The translations under genes and the position numbers were made by a program. The notes under the pieces were generated by a model, which worked only from the letters and a program-made list of their open reading frames with translations, was not told the origin of the DNA and ran no database searches. 43,655 nt of DNA from Candidatus Saccharimonadota bacterium (GTDB lineage: Bacteria; Patescibacteriota; Saccharimonadia; Saccharimonadales; JAGQNK01): NCBI GenBank assembly GCA_020428105.1, contig JAGQNK010000005.1:1-43655 (forward strand), written 5' to 3'. Shown piece by piece: positions 24,564-33,292 of the stretch. Positions within the stretch are counted from its first letter, which is position 1. Every line of letters begins with the position of its first letter.

Positions 24564-24896
24564 CTAAACTATCTCCACACCAGATATAGTCAACACAATC
24601 GCACCAGTTGTATTATTTATGCCATATAAGAATGATGTAGGTAGCATCACAATACTACAGTCAAGCGCAGAAACACCGTGAGCAGGGATATTAAAATCAG
24701 ATAAAATTCTATTAGAAAGCAATGGACTTCCTCCCGGGCCAACCAAGTGGATGGTCACAGAAGCATCATTACTTGTAGTGTTTGTCATTACGATGTTCTT
24801 CATTATTACAGAAGCTCCTGCGGGCACGGCATATAGCGTCTCACCCGTACTAGATGGAGTATTAGAAGAGTAAATTGATTTTGGTATGTATGCCAT
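24564..24896 (-). CDS. small virion-like protein, first gene of the cassette
   Basis: 110 residues of beta-sandwich character: LYAVPAGASVIMKNIVMTNTTSNDASVTIHLVGPGG and NIPAHGVSALDCSIVMLPTSFLYGINNTTGAIVLTISGVEI. This pattern (activation of a baseline strand 'VPAG....K.I.v.Nt...a.vti.l...g') is one I associate with small phage head-tail or tail-associated proteins (from memory, no search). No signal peptide. TATAAT lies 11 nt upstream of the ATG, giving a leader of only a few nucleotides. It opens the six-gene minus-strand run and is divergent from the CAP protein gene. Confidence 0.6.
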   Translation of the reverse strand: MAYIPKSIYSSNTPSSTGETLYAVPAGASVIMKNIVMTNTTSNDASVTIHLVGPGGSPLLSNRILSDFNIPAHGVSALDCSIVMLPTSFLYGINNTTGAIVLTISGVEIV

Positions 24897-25160
24897 AGTT
24901 TGTATAGATTATATTCCTACAGGAGAATAAGTGCATGTTGCTTAATGCAAAACTCGTCGTGATACTGTTGTCCAAATATCAATAGTTAAAGCATAACCAA
25001 AAAATTCTTTTTTGCCAATGTTTGGACGGTATAATATGAACAAAACTATATGTATAATACTTCTCTGTTTTTACTTACCCGCGAATACAATGTAAAAGGA
25101 AAATTTGTACATGCAAGCTTTTTGTTATATCATAAGAACTAAACACTAAAAGAATAAAAA
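24897..25160. other. 264-nt divergent intergenic region
   Basis: The longest gap in the window, AT-rich, between the cassette and the CAP gene. It holds a minus-strand TATAAT (24908-24913) for the cassette and plus-strand TATAAT boxes at 25030-25035 and 25053-25058. I see no RNA gene, no repeat and no attachment-site-like duplication. Confidence 0.6.
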
Positions 25161-26222
25161 ATGCCTAAAACAAATCGCTCGACTCATACGCCCAGAACTC
25201 ATACCCGCAATCACACCAAGCGGCATGGTCAACACCACAAAAAAAGCACACGATACGCAAAAGTATATGCCCCATACCTGCCTTTAGTAATAGCAATTAT
25301 TGCCAGTCTGTTGCTGAGTTTTTGGAGACCGTCAGGCAATACACTAGCGTATGCCACCGAAATGAGTGCTAGCGGCTTGCTAACATCGACAAACTCTCAA
25401 CGGACCAGCAATGGAAGAGCCACACTATCACTAAACTCCCAATTGTCAAACGCAGCTCAGGCTAAAGCAAATGACATGATTGCCAGGAACTATTGGTCGC
25501 ACACAACTCCGGATGGCCAAGAGCCTTGGGTATTTATCCAAAACGCCGGCTATAACTACAACAAAGCAGGTGAAAACCTTGCCTATGGATTTGCTACAAG
25601 CTCTGACGCAGTCATAGGCTGGATGAATAGCCCTACTCACAAAGCAAATCTGCTTGATAGCGCCTTTACGGAGGTTGGCTTTGGTTTTGCCAATGGAACC
25701 AACTTCAACGGCGACGGCCAGCAAACTGTAGTCGTTGCCATGTATGGCCAACCACAAGTCCTGGCTGCTTCCGCGGCTCCGACAGCACCAGCTCCACAGC
25801 CCGCAACTACACCAGCAGTCCCAGCTCCACAGCCCGCAACTACACCAACCAAGGTAATACCACCAACACCACCACAACAAAAAATCACCAAGCAACCAAC
25901 AGCCAAACCGGAAACAAAACCAACCCCAGTAACTACCGAACGACCGATAGCTACTGCCGCTCCGGTCTCCAAAGATATCGCCAAAGCCCAAACCCTCACG
26001 AACGGTAAAGCACCTTGGGCATTGGGCGCAGCGGTTATTGTTACCGGAGCCGCATTAGTTGGTTTACTGATACATCACAGCCTAAAAGCTCGTCATTTAC
26101 TACATGACATCATCCACAACACAGAAAGATTTGTTTTGCATCATCCGTTATTCGAAAGCACACTATTGGGTCTTGCAATACTCGGTACCGTGCTGTCAAG
26201 AACCGTCGGCACCATTCTATAA
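25161..26222 (+). CDS. membrane-anchored CAP/SCP domain protein
   Basis: 353 residues. A very basic His/Arg/Lys/Thr-rich N-terminus (1-35) precedes a membrane segment (about 39-55). A CAP domain follows (about 72-197) with the usual cavity residues: H114 (YWSHTTPDG), E138 (AGENLAYG) and H160 (WMNSPTHKANLL). Then comes a Pro/Ala/Thr linker (207-275) with an 11-residue tandem repeat, a second membrane segment (about 285-306) and a probable third (330-347). CAP proteins are secreted or surface proteins of varied function; those of bacteria with this layout are seen in sporulation and wall-associated contexts, and the role here is unknown. No Shine-Dalgarno sequence is evident. Confidence 0.85.
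   Translation: MPKTNRSTHTPRTHTRNHTKRHGQHHKKSTRYAKVYAPYLPLVIAIIASLLLSFWRPSGNTLAYATEMSASGLLTSTNSQRTSNGRATLSLNSQLSNAAQAKANDMIARNYWSHTTPDGQEPWVFIQNAGYNYNKAGENLAYGFATSSDAVIGWMNSPTHKANLLDSAFTEVGFGFANGTNFNGDGQQTVVVAMYGQPQVLAASAAPTAPAPQPATTPAVPAPQPATTPTKVIPPTPPQQKITKQPTAKPETKPTPVTTERPIATAAPVSKDIAKAQTLTNGKAPWALGAAVIVTGAALVGLLIHHSLKARHLLHDIIHNTERFVLHHPLFESTLLGLAILGTVLSRTVGTIL
25788..25847 (+). repeat. 27-bp direct repeat in the Pro/Thr linker of the CAP gene
   Basis: Two identical 27-bp copies (25788-25814 and 25821-25847), period 33 bp, each encoding the core APQPATTP. The DNA identity shows a recent duplication in the linker. Confidence 0.9.
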
Positions 26223-26272
26223 CAGAAACTTGCTAGTATCCTGACTACAAAGACCGGGGGAACATTTGACAG

Positions 26273-29200
26273 CTAGTTTAGGCGTACGCTTTCGCTTCCA
26301 ACCAAAGTCTCGAGTTGAACAAGGCTGGTTGGGTCGGAATTCATGCGCATCGGTAATCGAATGATCTGTTTGGTTGACTCGGGACCAACAACCAAAACTA
26401 CTTCGGTGTTACCAGGGTTAGCATCAATAATGTCTTTAAGATCCATGAGCATTTGATGATCATCGCTTTTCTCTACTCTCACAAAGACTTTTGGTTCCGA
26501 AACTTTGGCAGATTTGGCTATGATAGCAGGAGCCACTTTCTTGCTCTTTTTGGGGACTTTTGGCTTTTTACCTGTAGCCTGATATGCATTAGCTTGCTCT
26601 GGCGTAATTTCGCGAGCATCATCTACCAAAATTTTGATGTCTTGGGTAGCATTACCTTCGCGATCCCGTGCATTGACTTTACCCTTGATCAGAACCACTC
26701 GGTCGCGCTCCCAGATACCAATTGTTTGCTGATACATACTTGGGAACAAGATAAGTTCTGTTTCATAAAAACGATCTTCAATCTTAACGAATGCCATTTT
26801 CTGACCATTCTTGGTAGTAATCTCACGCAAATCTTGCACCGCACCACCTACAGTCACCGCTCTGCCATCATGCTCTGGCTTCAATGTATTTAATGGCACC
26901 GTGTATTCAATCAGAAATGTCTCGAATGTTTCCAATGGATGCTTGCTAAGATACAGTCCCAGTAGCTCTCTTTCCCAAACAAGCTGTTCATGAGGCGTGA
27001 ACACCTCGGACGGACTATCTAACACTAGCTCAGCCCGTACCACGCCTGCGTCACCACCGATTTGATTTCCAAACAGGTCAGTCTGACCACTGGCCAGCTC
27101 TTTTTGAATTCTTGACCCAAATGCCAACAATACGTCTAAATTATGTAGTAGGTAGCTTCTCTCGCCGAAACGATCAAATGCACCTGATTTCATAAGACTT
27201 TCCAAGGCCTTACGATTAACCACTCGCGTGTTCGTTGTCCTAAAAAACGACTCTAAACTATCAAATTTTCCGTCATTATCACGTACACGAAGAATTTCTT
27301 CTACCGCACCGGTGCCGACATTTTTGATGGCCGACATGCCGAAACGAATTTGACCAGTCTCCGGAACTACGGCAAATTCCAAATATGACTCATTAACGTC
27401 AGGGGGCAGAACTTCTATGCCCATATGTTTGCATTCTGTAATCTCGATAGCTAGTCGATCAATGTCATCATAATCGCTCGACATTAATGCGGCCATAAAA
27501 GCTGATGGGAAATGCGCTTTTAGGTAAGCAGTTTGGTAGGCAATCAGTCCATAACACGCCGCATGAGATTTGTTAAAACAGTAATTCGCAAATTCTTCCA
27601 GCTGATCCCAGAACTTTTCTGCGAGAGATTCTGTAGCTCCACCATGTTTGATTGCACCTTCTACGAATTCGATTTTCATTTTGCGCATCAAATCAATCTT
27701 CTTCTTGCCAACAGCCTTGCGCAGCGTGTCCGCCTGACCGCCCGTGAAACCACACCATTCTTTAGAGATTTGCATAAACTGTTCTTGATAAACCAAAATA
27801 CCGTAAGTACTTTTTAGTGAATTCTCTAGACCTGGGTGCAGGTACGCAATTTTCTCTTGACCATGCTTACGCTTGATGAAACTATCGATAAACTGCATTG
27901 GGCCTGGACGATATAGCGCTACCATTGCCACTATATCCTCAAAGGCAGTGGGACGAAGATCCTTAAGATAACGTTTCATCCCGGCGGATTCAAGTTGAAA
28001 AACGCCAGTCGTGTCACCCTTTTGAAACAACTCAAATGTCTTTTGATCATCCAAAGGAATGGTATTGATATCTATGTCCTTGCCATAAACCTTTTTGATA
28101 ATCCTAAGCGCGTTTTTAATAATTGTCAGGTTAGAAAGACCAAGAAAGTCCATCTTTAATAGTCCAAGCTCTTCTACAGGACCCATAGGATACTGGGTTG
28201 ATACAACACCCTTTTGTGCCATTTCCAGTGGCACAAACTTGACAATATCATCTGGCGCAATCACCACTCCCGCAGCGTGAACTCCATGACTGCGCACCGT
28301 ACCCTCCAGCTTTACAGCCTGGTCTAGTACCTCTTTTGAGGTTTCGTTGGTTTCATACTCACGCTTCAGATCAGCATCATCTTTCAGTGATGTAGCCAAC
28401 GGAATATGCCGTCCCTGAACCGGCTGCGGAATCATCTTCGCTAATCTATCAGCCTCGGCGTACGGAACCTGCAACACTCTAGCGACATCTCTTACGGCAT
28501 TTCTGGCAAACATTCTTCCAAAGGTGACGATATTAGCAACACGTTCTGTACCGTACTTGTCTACACAATATTGGATAACTTCATTTCTACGTGTGTCCTG
28601 AATATCAATATCAACATCGGGCATACTAATTCTGTCTGGGTTCAGAAAACGTTCAAATAGTAGGTCATAGGCTATTGGATCAAGCTCGGTGATCTTAAGG
28701 GCATACGAAATGATTGATCCTGCTGCCGAACCTCGACCAGGCCCAAACACAATCCCCTTGTCCTTACCCCAATTGATAAAGTCTTGAATAATTAAAAAGT
28801 ACCCGTTGAAACCCATTTTGTCGATTACACTTAGTTCGTAAGCTGTCCTTTCGGTGATGTTTTCTGGAAGGGTTTTCTTAGCTTGGGCAATCGTAAGACT
28901 TGCTGCCTCGGCCTCGGACATTCCCCCGTATCGCCAAGCAAGCCCTCTGTACGTCAGCTTATCCAGGTATGATTTTTCTGTTTCCCCCTTTGGAACAGGG
29001 AATTTTGGAATTAAAATCTTGCCAAGCTCAAGCTCCAGATTACACCGATCAGCAATCACTTTCGTGTTGGTAATTACTTCAGGATATGTACTTTGCCAAC
29101 GAGAAATAATCTGATCTGGCGATTCAACGTGTAGCGGAAAATCCTTTAATGTCATCCTTTTTTCATCACTCAAAAACGACCCAGTTCCAACACATAGCAA

Positions 29201-29902
29201 AATTTCGTGAGCATCTTGATCTTCGTGCTTCAGATAATGTGCGTCACAAGTTACGACTACTGGTATATCAAGTTCTTTGCCAAGTTTTAGCGCCTGCTCA
29301 TTGACAGTTCGCTGCTCTTCGCTATGCAGAGGGTTTTCCGGATGTCCATGATCCTGGATTTCTAAATAATATCGATCGCCGAAGACTGACTGATACCAAC
29401 TGGCGACTTCGTTGGCCTTGTCATACTGACCTTGCTTGAGGGCATCACCGACTTCACCACCCATACAAGCACTCAATACAATAACACCTTCGTTGTATTG
29501 TTCTAACAAATCATGATCGATACGCGGGAAATAGTAAAACCCATCTAAATTTGCTTTGGTACTTAGTTGCATCAGGTTCTGGTAACCCGTGTCGTTCATG
29601 GCTAACAAAATCAGATGGTAGCGGTTCTTATCCTTTTGAGGATCTTTGTCGGTGTGTTTGCGAGCCGCAATGTAGGTTTCTATACCAATAATTGGCTTAA
29701 TACCCCGCACTTTTGCTTCTTTGTAAAATTCGATAGCGCCAGACAGTGTACCATGATCCGTCATAGCAACGGCTTCCATACCCTGCTCTTTGACAAAATC
29801 CATCAGAGGACCAACCTGAGTCAATCCATCCAAAAGGCTATATTGAGTATGATTGTGCAGATGCACATAGTCTGAGTTGTTTAAGCTCTTTATTTTCGCC
29901 AA
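26273..29902 (-). CDS. dnaE: DNA polymerase III alpha subunit
   Basis: 1209 residues, the replicative polymerase. The N-terminal PHP domain begins HLHNHTQYSLLDG and continues with MTDHGTLSGA. It keeps several metal-ligand histidines and acidic residues, so it may be an active proofreading nuclease. The polymerase core has GPGRGSAAGSI, the catalytic pair in PDVDIDIQD (D431, D433) and the third Asp in KMDFLGLS (D585). Helix-hairpin-helix and OB-fold regions follow (IRFGMSAIKNVG; AVTVGGAVQDLR). A basic low-complexity insert (KKPKVPKKSKKVAP) lies near residue 1125. The start is a TTG with GAGGG 7 nt upstream; no better start exists before the PHP domain. It ends the long minus-strand run. Confidence 0.96.
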   Translation of the reverse strand: MAKIKSLNNSDYVHLHNHTQYSLLDGLTQVGPLMDFVKEQGMEAVAMTDHGTLSGAIEFYKEAKVRGIKPIIGIETYIAARKHTDKDPQKDKNRYHLILLAMNDTGYQNLMQLSTKANLDGFYYFPRIDHDLLEQYNEGVIVLSACMGGEVGDALKQGQYDKANEVASWYQSVFGDRYYLEIQDHGHPENPLHSEEQRTVNEQALKLGKELDIPVVVTCDAHYLKHEDQDAHEILLCVGTGSFLSDEKRMTLKDFPLHVESPDQIISRWQSTYPEVITNTKVIADRCNLELELGKILIPKFPVPKGETEKSYLDKLTYRGLAWRYGGMSEAEAASLTIAQAKKTLPENITERTAYELSVIDKMGFNGYFLIIQDFINWGKDKGIVFGPGRGSAAGSIISYALKITELDPIAYDLLFERFLNPDRISMPDVDIDIQDTRRNEVIQYCVDKYGTERVANIVTFGRMFARNAVRDVARVLQVPYAEADRLAKMIPQPVQGRHIPLATSLKDDADLKREYETNETSKEVLDQAVKLEGTVRSHGVHAAGVVIAPDDIVKFVPLEMAQKGVVSTQYPMGPVEELGLLKMDFLGLSNLTIIKNALRIIKKVYGKDIDINTIPLDDQKTFELFQKGDTTGVFQLESAGMKRYLKDLRPTAFEDIVAMVALYRPGPMQFIDSFIKRKHGQEKIAYLHPGLENSLKSTYGILVYQEQFMQISKEWCGFTGGQADTLRKAVGKKKIDLMRKMKIEFVEGAIKHGGATESLAEKFWDQLEEFANYCFNKSHAACYGLIAYQTAYLKAHFPSAFMAALMSSDYDDIDRLAIEITECKHMGIEVLPPDVNESYLEFAVVPETGQIRFGMSAIKNVGTGAVEEILRVRDNDGKFDSLESFFRTTNTRVVNRKALESLMKSGAFDRFGERSYLLHNLDVLLAFGSRIQKELASGQTDLFGNQIGGDAGVVRAELVLDSPSEVFTPHEQLVWERELLGLYLSKHPLETFETFLIEYTVPLNTLKPEHDGRAVTVGGAVQDLREITTKNGQKMAFVKIEDRFYETELILFPSMYQQTIGIWERDRVVLIKGKVNARDREGNATQDIKILVDDAREITPEQANAYQATGKKPKVPKKSKKVAPAIIAKSAKVSEPKVFVRVEKSDDHQMLMDLKDIIDANPGNTEVVLVVGPESTKQIIRLPMRMNSDPTSLVQLETLVGSESVRLN

Positions 29903-29972
29903 ATCAATACCCTCTTATCAATCTATTTTATTAGATTTTTGACAAAATGACGACGCTATAAATTACAACAAA

Positions 29973-30245
29973 TTACTTATCGGTTTGCGATTGAATGGTG
30001 TTTTTGACATTGTTTGCGATTGGGCCAATAAACCAAACTGTGTCAAACAATGATAACGCCCACAATAATAATGTAACGACGATAGTTGCACCTATAACTC
30101 CACCCAAACCAGTGGCCATACCCCGAAGAAAACTCATCTTGAGCATTTCCTTACGGTCTATGTATCCTGTCAGATAGATATTATCTAGACGTCGACCCAG
30201 TTCCTCGTATTCTTTATTGGTGCGCTTATTTTTTGGTTTGGTCAT
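29973..30245 (-). CDS. small membrane protein, DUF5665-like
   Basis: 90 residues. A charged N-terminal helix (KNKRTNKEYEELGRRLDNIYLTGYIDRKEMLKMSFLRGMATGLG) is followed by one membrane segment (VIGATIVVTLLLWALSLF) and a short tail. The FLRG-x-x-x-G-x-G-x-x-IG pattern ahead of the membrane helix resembles DUF5665 proteins, whose function is unknown. The start at 30245 (MTKPKN) is chosen because GTGGGGA lies just before it; a longer frame from 30284 is unlikely. It overlaps the end of the YtxH gene by 20 nt, so the two are coupled. Confidence 0.7.
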   Translation of the reverse strand: MTKPKNKRTNKEYEELGRRLDNIYLTGYIDRKEMLKMSFLRGMATGLGGVIGATIVVTLLLWALSLFDTVWFIGPIANNVKNTIQSQTDK

Positions 30246-30645
30246 TTTTCCCCACATACTTTTTGAGGTGCAACATTGCATCATTCACTTCTTTAATCGC
30301 TTTTTGTAAATCTTCATCTTCCGCATCGCCCTCGTGCACAGCACTAAGGATTTCTCGTGCCTTGTCCTTTGCTCTCTGGGCCTTGTCCAGTGCTTTGCCA
30401 AGTTCTGCTTTTGTAGTTGATTTGGCTTTGCCAGCCTTTGACTTGCCCTTTGTTATCATAGCACTCAACTCGCTATGAAGGTTTTTGAGGGTCTTTTCCG
30501 CTTCCAGCTTAGCTTTTTGGGCCTGTCTTTGAACATCTCGACGCATTTCTTTGCCACTTTTTGGAGCGGTAAGCAGACCAGCAATATAACCCGCCAATGC
30601 GAATAGCAAGGTACCGAGTGCTACATTTCGGCTACGCTTGCTCAT
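30226..30645 (-). CDS. YtxH domain protein
   Basis: 139 residues. An N-terminal membrane segment holds the YtxH signature (GTLLFALAGYIAGLLTAPKSGKEMRRDV), followed by a long Lys/Ala/Glu-rich helix typical of the family, probably a coiled coil. Family members are general-stress or envelope-associated proteins of unknown mechanism. AAAGGA 6 nt before the ATG is a good ribosome binding site. It is between two other small membrane protein genes, overlapping both regions tightly. Confidence 0.82.
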   Translation of the reverse strand: MSKRSRNVALGTLLFALAGYIAGLLTAPKSGKEMRRDVQRQAQKAKLEAEKTLKNLHSELSAMITKGKSKAGKAKSTTKAELGKALDKAQRAKDKAREILSAVHEGDAEDEDLQKAIKEVNDAMLHLKKYVGKNDQTKK

Positions 30646-30647
30646 AT

Positions 30648-30917
30648 CTAATCCTTTCGCTTTCTCTTGCTTGTTTTGCTACCAAACATTTCAGTCATTG
30701 ATGTAATAATTTTACCTATAACAAGGGGCGTTGTAGCACCGCTCATAAAGTCTGCGATATTCTCAGCTTTGTCAGCAATATGTTCAGCTTTCTGCGAGAT
30801 ACGCCTAACATGTCTAGCAATTTTGATACAAATAATCATCAAGGTGATGGCCAGCAACAAGAATACAGCCAAAGCAGATGCCAAAATTATTATTAGAATT
30901 TCCTGTGCACTCTCCAT
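30648..30917 (-). CDS. small single-pass membrane protein
   Basis: 89 residues, no named family. One N-terminal membrane segment (about 7-30, IIIILASALAVFLLLAITLMIICI) is followed by an amphipathic basic/acidic helix (ARHVRRISQKAEHIADKAENIADFM) and a Lys/Arg tail, a layout like DUF948-type proteins. TATAAT ends 9 nt before the ATG and no Shine-Dalgarno sequence is seen. It precedes the YtxH and DUF5665-like genes; the three probably form an envelope module. Confidence 0.7.
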   Translation of the reverse strand: MESAQEILIIILASALAVFLLLAITLMIICIKIARHVRRISQKAEHIADKAENIADFMSGATTPLVIGKIITSMTEMFGSKTSKRKRKD

Positions 30918-30927
30918 GGTAAATCAA

Positions 30928-31827
30928 TTATACAACAGAAACTGATTTGATGTAGTCTTTGAATTCATCTCCAATTTCTGGATGATTTATACCGAACTCT
31001 ACAACTGTCTTTAGATACTCAAGTTTGTTACCAGTATCATAATACCGTCCATTCTTTATTTCGCAGGCGAGAATTTCTTTACCGCTATCAATCATGGTCT
31101 GCATGGCCGTCTGCTGGTAAAACTCCTTACCTGGCTCCAGGGTCTCCAAAGCAGTATGCAGATGATTGAATATATCCGGTGTAAAAAGATAACCACTTAC
31201 GCTAGCCAAATTACTTGGCGCCTTGTCACGGCCAGGCTTTTCAATGATAGTCCGTACGTTAAAAAGCCCTTCTCCTACTTCGTTGCCGGCAATTATACCG
31301 TATCGATCATAATCGTCATCATTCTTTATCCTAATACAAGTCAAGACACTTGATCCTGTTCGAGAATATGTATCAATCATCTGCTTGAATCGCAGTGGAC
31401 TAGCAACAACAAAGTCGTCAGCAAACGTATAGATAAATGGTTCGTCACCGATTAAGTGTTCAGCATTTAATATCGGCGTACCATTACCGTATGGTCCTTT
31501 TTGCCGCACATAAGCGAAATTTGCTAGTTGTGAAATCTTGCGTGTTTGTTCCAATAACTCAAATTTACCACTCCTTTTGAGGTTCGACCTAAGCTCAGCA
31601 CTCGTATGATCGAAATGATCCTCAATTGAACGTTTATGGTAGCCGGTTACGATCACAATGTCTTCTATGCCGGACTGGACTAGCTCCTCGACGATATACT
31701 GGATGATTGGCTTGTCCACCAAGGGTAACATTTCCTTAGGCATCGCTTTTGTCTGAGGCAAAAATCTAGTACCAAAGCCAGCCGCCGCAATGACAGCCTT
31801 ACGAACAGGTTTAATTGCATTGCTCAT
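30928..31827 (-). CDS. galU: UTP-glucose-1-phosphate uridylyltransferase
   Basis: 299 residues, normal for bacterial GalU. It makes UDP-glucose from UTP and glucose-1-phosphate for surface glycans. The nucleotide-binding signature AAGFGTRFLPQTKAMPKEMLPLVDKP is at about 15-40, and YTFADDFVV and the IIEKPG segment are typical. The start at 31827 is chosen since similarity begins there and a TGCTACAAT box ends 7 nt upstream; the longer frame to 31884 would overlap gatB. Downstream gap to the small membrane gene is 10 nt. Confidence 0.94.
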   Translation of the reverse strand: MSNAIKPVRKAVIAAAGFGTRFLPQTKAMPKEMLPLVDKPIIQYIVEELVQSGIEDIVIVTGYHKRSIEDHFDHTSAELRSNLKRSGKFELLEQTRKISQLANFAYVRQKGPYGNGTPILNAEHLIGDEPFIYTFADDFVVASPLRFKQMIDTYSRTGSSVLTCIRIKNDDDYDRYGIIAGNEVGEGLFNVRTIIEKPGRDKAPSNLASVSGYLFTPDIFNHLHTALETLEPGKEFYQQTAMQTMIDSGKEILACEIKNGRYYDTGNKLEYLKTVVEFGINHPEIGDEFKDYIKSVSVV

Positions 31828-31834
31828 ATAAACA

Positions 31835-31843
31835 ATTGTAGCA
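31835..31843 (-). promoter_or_regulatory. extended -10 box 7 nt upstream of galU
   Basis: Minus-strand TGCTACAAT, then TGTTTAT and ATG. There is no Shine-Dalgarno sequence. It resembles the methyltransferase start at 1386 almost base for base and lies in the gatB-galU gap. Confidence 0.5.
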
Positions 31844-31846
31844 CGT

Positions 31847-33292
31847 CTAAAGGCCCAACTGTGCCTTGATGACAGCCTGTGCAAGCGTTGGATTAGCCTT
31901 GCCCTTGGATTGTTTCATGACCTGACCAACCAAGAAACCAATGGCTTTCATCTCACCATTTTTGATGTCCTCAGCTGCTTTGGGATTCTCGGCGAGCACA
32001 GCTTGAACAATGCTTGCTATTTCACCCTGGTCAGATACCTGCAAGAGATTCTTCGATTGGGCTAAGGCCTCAGGGTCACCACCTTGTACCAATATTTCTT
32101 GCCAAATTTCTTTAGCTGAAGTTGAGCTAAGCTTGTTGTCACTCACCATCTTTGACAGTTTGATAGCAGCTTCTGCACTTACACGATTGTCCGACTGCTG
32201 ACTATCGTCATCGTCTTCGGTACTTACATTGACTAACCAGTTGGCTACACGTTTCGCGTGTTGTGCATCAGACTCATCTAAGACATTTTTGACCAATTTA
32301 GTATTCGCAGGACTATCAATCAAAGTTTCTATAGTGGCCAGATCCAAGCCCAAGTGTTTTAAAACATCACGATAAATATTTGGCAATAACGGCATTGACT
32401 TTTGAAACTCTGCTATCATATCGTCAGACAATACTATTGGCGGCAAGTCTGGATCCGGCATGTAACGGTAGTCATGGGCTTCTTCTTTGCCTCGTTGGCT
32501 AAATGTTTCCTGTTTGCTATCATCCCAGCCACGAGTTTCCTGAACCACGGCTTCACCTGATTCCAATAGAGCAATTTGACGATCAATCTCGTATTCAGCT
32601 GCCTTCTCAACACTACGAAAACTGTTCAAGTTCTTCGTCTCAGTACGGGTACCTAACTCATCGGTCTTGCTAACACTTACATTTACATCAAAGCGCATAT
32701 TGCCATAATACAAACTAGCATCCGATACATCAGCATAGCGAACAAGCAGATAAAGCTCCCTAGCGTAAGCCCTTGCATCCTCTGATGAATGTATGTCTGG
32801 CTCAGAGACAATTTCCAGCAGTGGTGTTCCAGCACGATTCAAATCAACCAAACTATAATCCCTGCCAACAGGGTGGGTACTTTTACCAGCATCTGCCTCA
32901 AGGTGAGCCTCGTGTATACGAACTTGTCTCTGCTCTCCGGCTACATCAAATGTCACCACGCCACCTTTGATGATTGGGTCATAGAATTGAGTAATCTGAT
33001 ATCCATTTGGCAAATCTGGATAAAAATAGTGCTTTCTGTCAAATTTACTAAACGGTTGTGGTTTGGTACCCAATGCAAAAGCCGCCCTAGATGCAAGAAC
33101 AACAGCCGCCTCGTTAAGTACCGGCAAGGCACCAGGCATACCAAGGTCAATATGACTAATAAGTGTGTTAGCCGGCGCCTCCCTAGCGTCATTACCGACA
33201 GCTGAAAATAACTTTGTCTTGGTTTTGAGTTGAACATGACACTCAATACCAATAGTTACGCGGTAACCACTACGAATCTCTGGTCTTACCAT
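31847..33292 (-). CDS. gatB: Asp-tRNA(Asn)/Glu-tRNA(Gln) amidotransferase subunit B
   Basis: 481 residues, normal length. GatB phosphorylates and amidates misacylated Glu-tRNA(Gln) or Asp-tRNA(Asn), working with GatA and GatC. The N-terminal GIECHVQLKTKTKLFS, the DLNRAGTPLLEIVSEPD and MRFDVNVSV motifs and the C-terminal YqeY-like tRNA-binding domain (GFLVGQVMKQSKGKANPTLAQAVI) are all present. AGGAG 9 nt before the ATG supports the start even though it overlaps the upstream small gene by 23 nt. Confidence 0.96.
   Translation of the reverse strand: MVRPEIRSGYRVTIGIECHVQLKTKTKLFSAVGNDAREAPANTLISHIDLGMPGALPVLNEAAVVLASRAAFALGTKPQPFSKFDRKHYFYPDLPNGYQITQFYDPIIKGGVVTFDVAGEQRQVRIHEAHLEADAGKSTHPVGRDYSLVDLNRAGTPLLEIVSEPDIHSSEDARAYARELYLLVRYADVSDASLYYGNMRFDVNVSVSKTDELGTRTETKNLNSFRSVEKAAEYEIDRQIALLESGEAVVQETRGWDDSKQETFSQRGKEEAHDYRYMPDPDLPPIVLSDDMIAEFQKSMPLLPNIYRDVLKHLGLDLATIETLIDSPANTKLVKNVLDESDAQHAKRVANWLVNVSTEDDDDSQQSDNRVSAEAAIKLSKMVSDNKLSSTSAKEIWQEILVQGGDPEALAQSKNLLQVSDQGEIASIVQAVLAENPKAAEDIKNGEMKAIGFLVGQVMKQSKGKANPTLAQAVIKAQLGL

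Noticed and set aside
25036-25095. 19-residue hydrophobic peptide frame (starts MNKTICIILL)
   Set aside because: A TATAAT lies directly before its ATG, so transcription would begin inside it, and it has no ribosome binding site. It is in an AT-rich intergenic region where such frames arise by chance.
19470-25160. Integration site (att repeats, tRNA target) flanking the tail-like cassette
   Set aside because: No tRNA gene, integrase or matching direct repeats were seen at the two edges by eye; a computed repeat search could still find short ones.
25446-25999. Large antisense frames in the CAP gene, rich in Trp, Cys, Gly and Val
   Set aside because: They are mirror images of the Pro/Thr-rich linker, with no start signals.
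31828-31884. 19-residue N-terminal extension of GalU
   Set aside because: It overlaps gatB and ignores the -10 box next to the shorter start.
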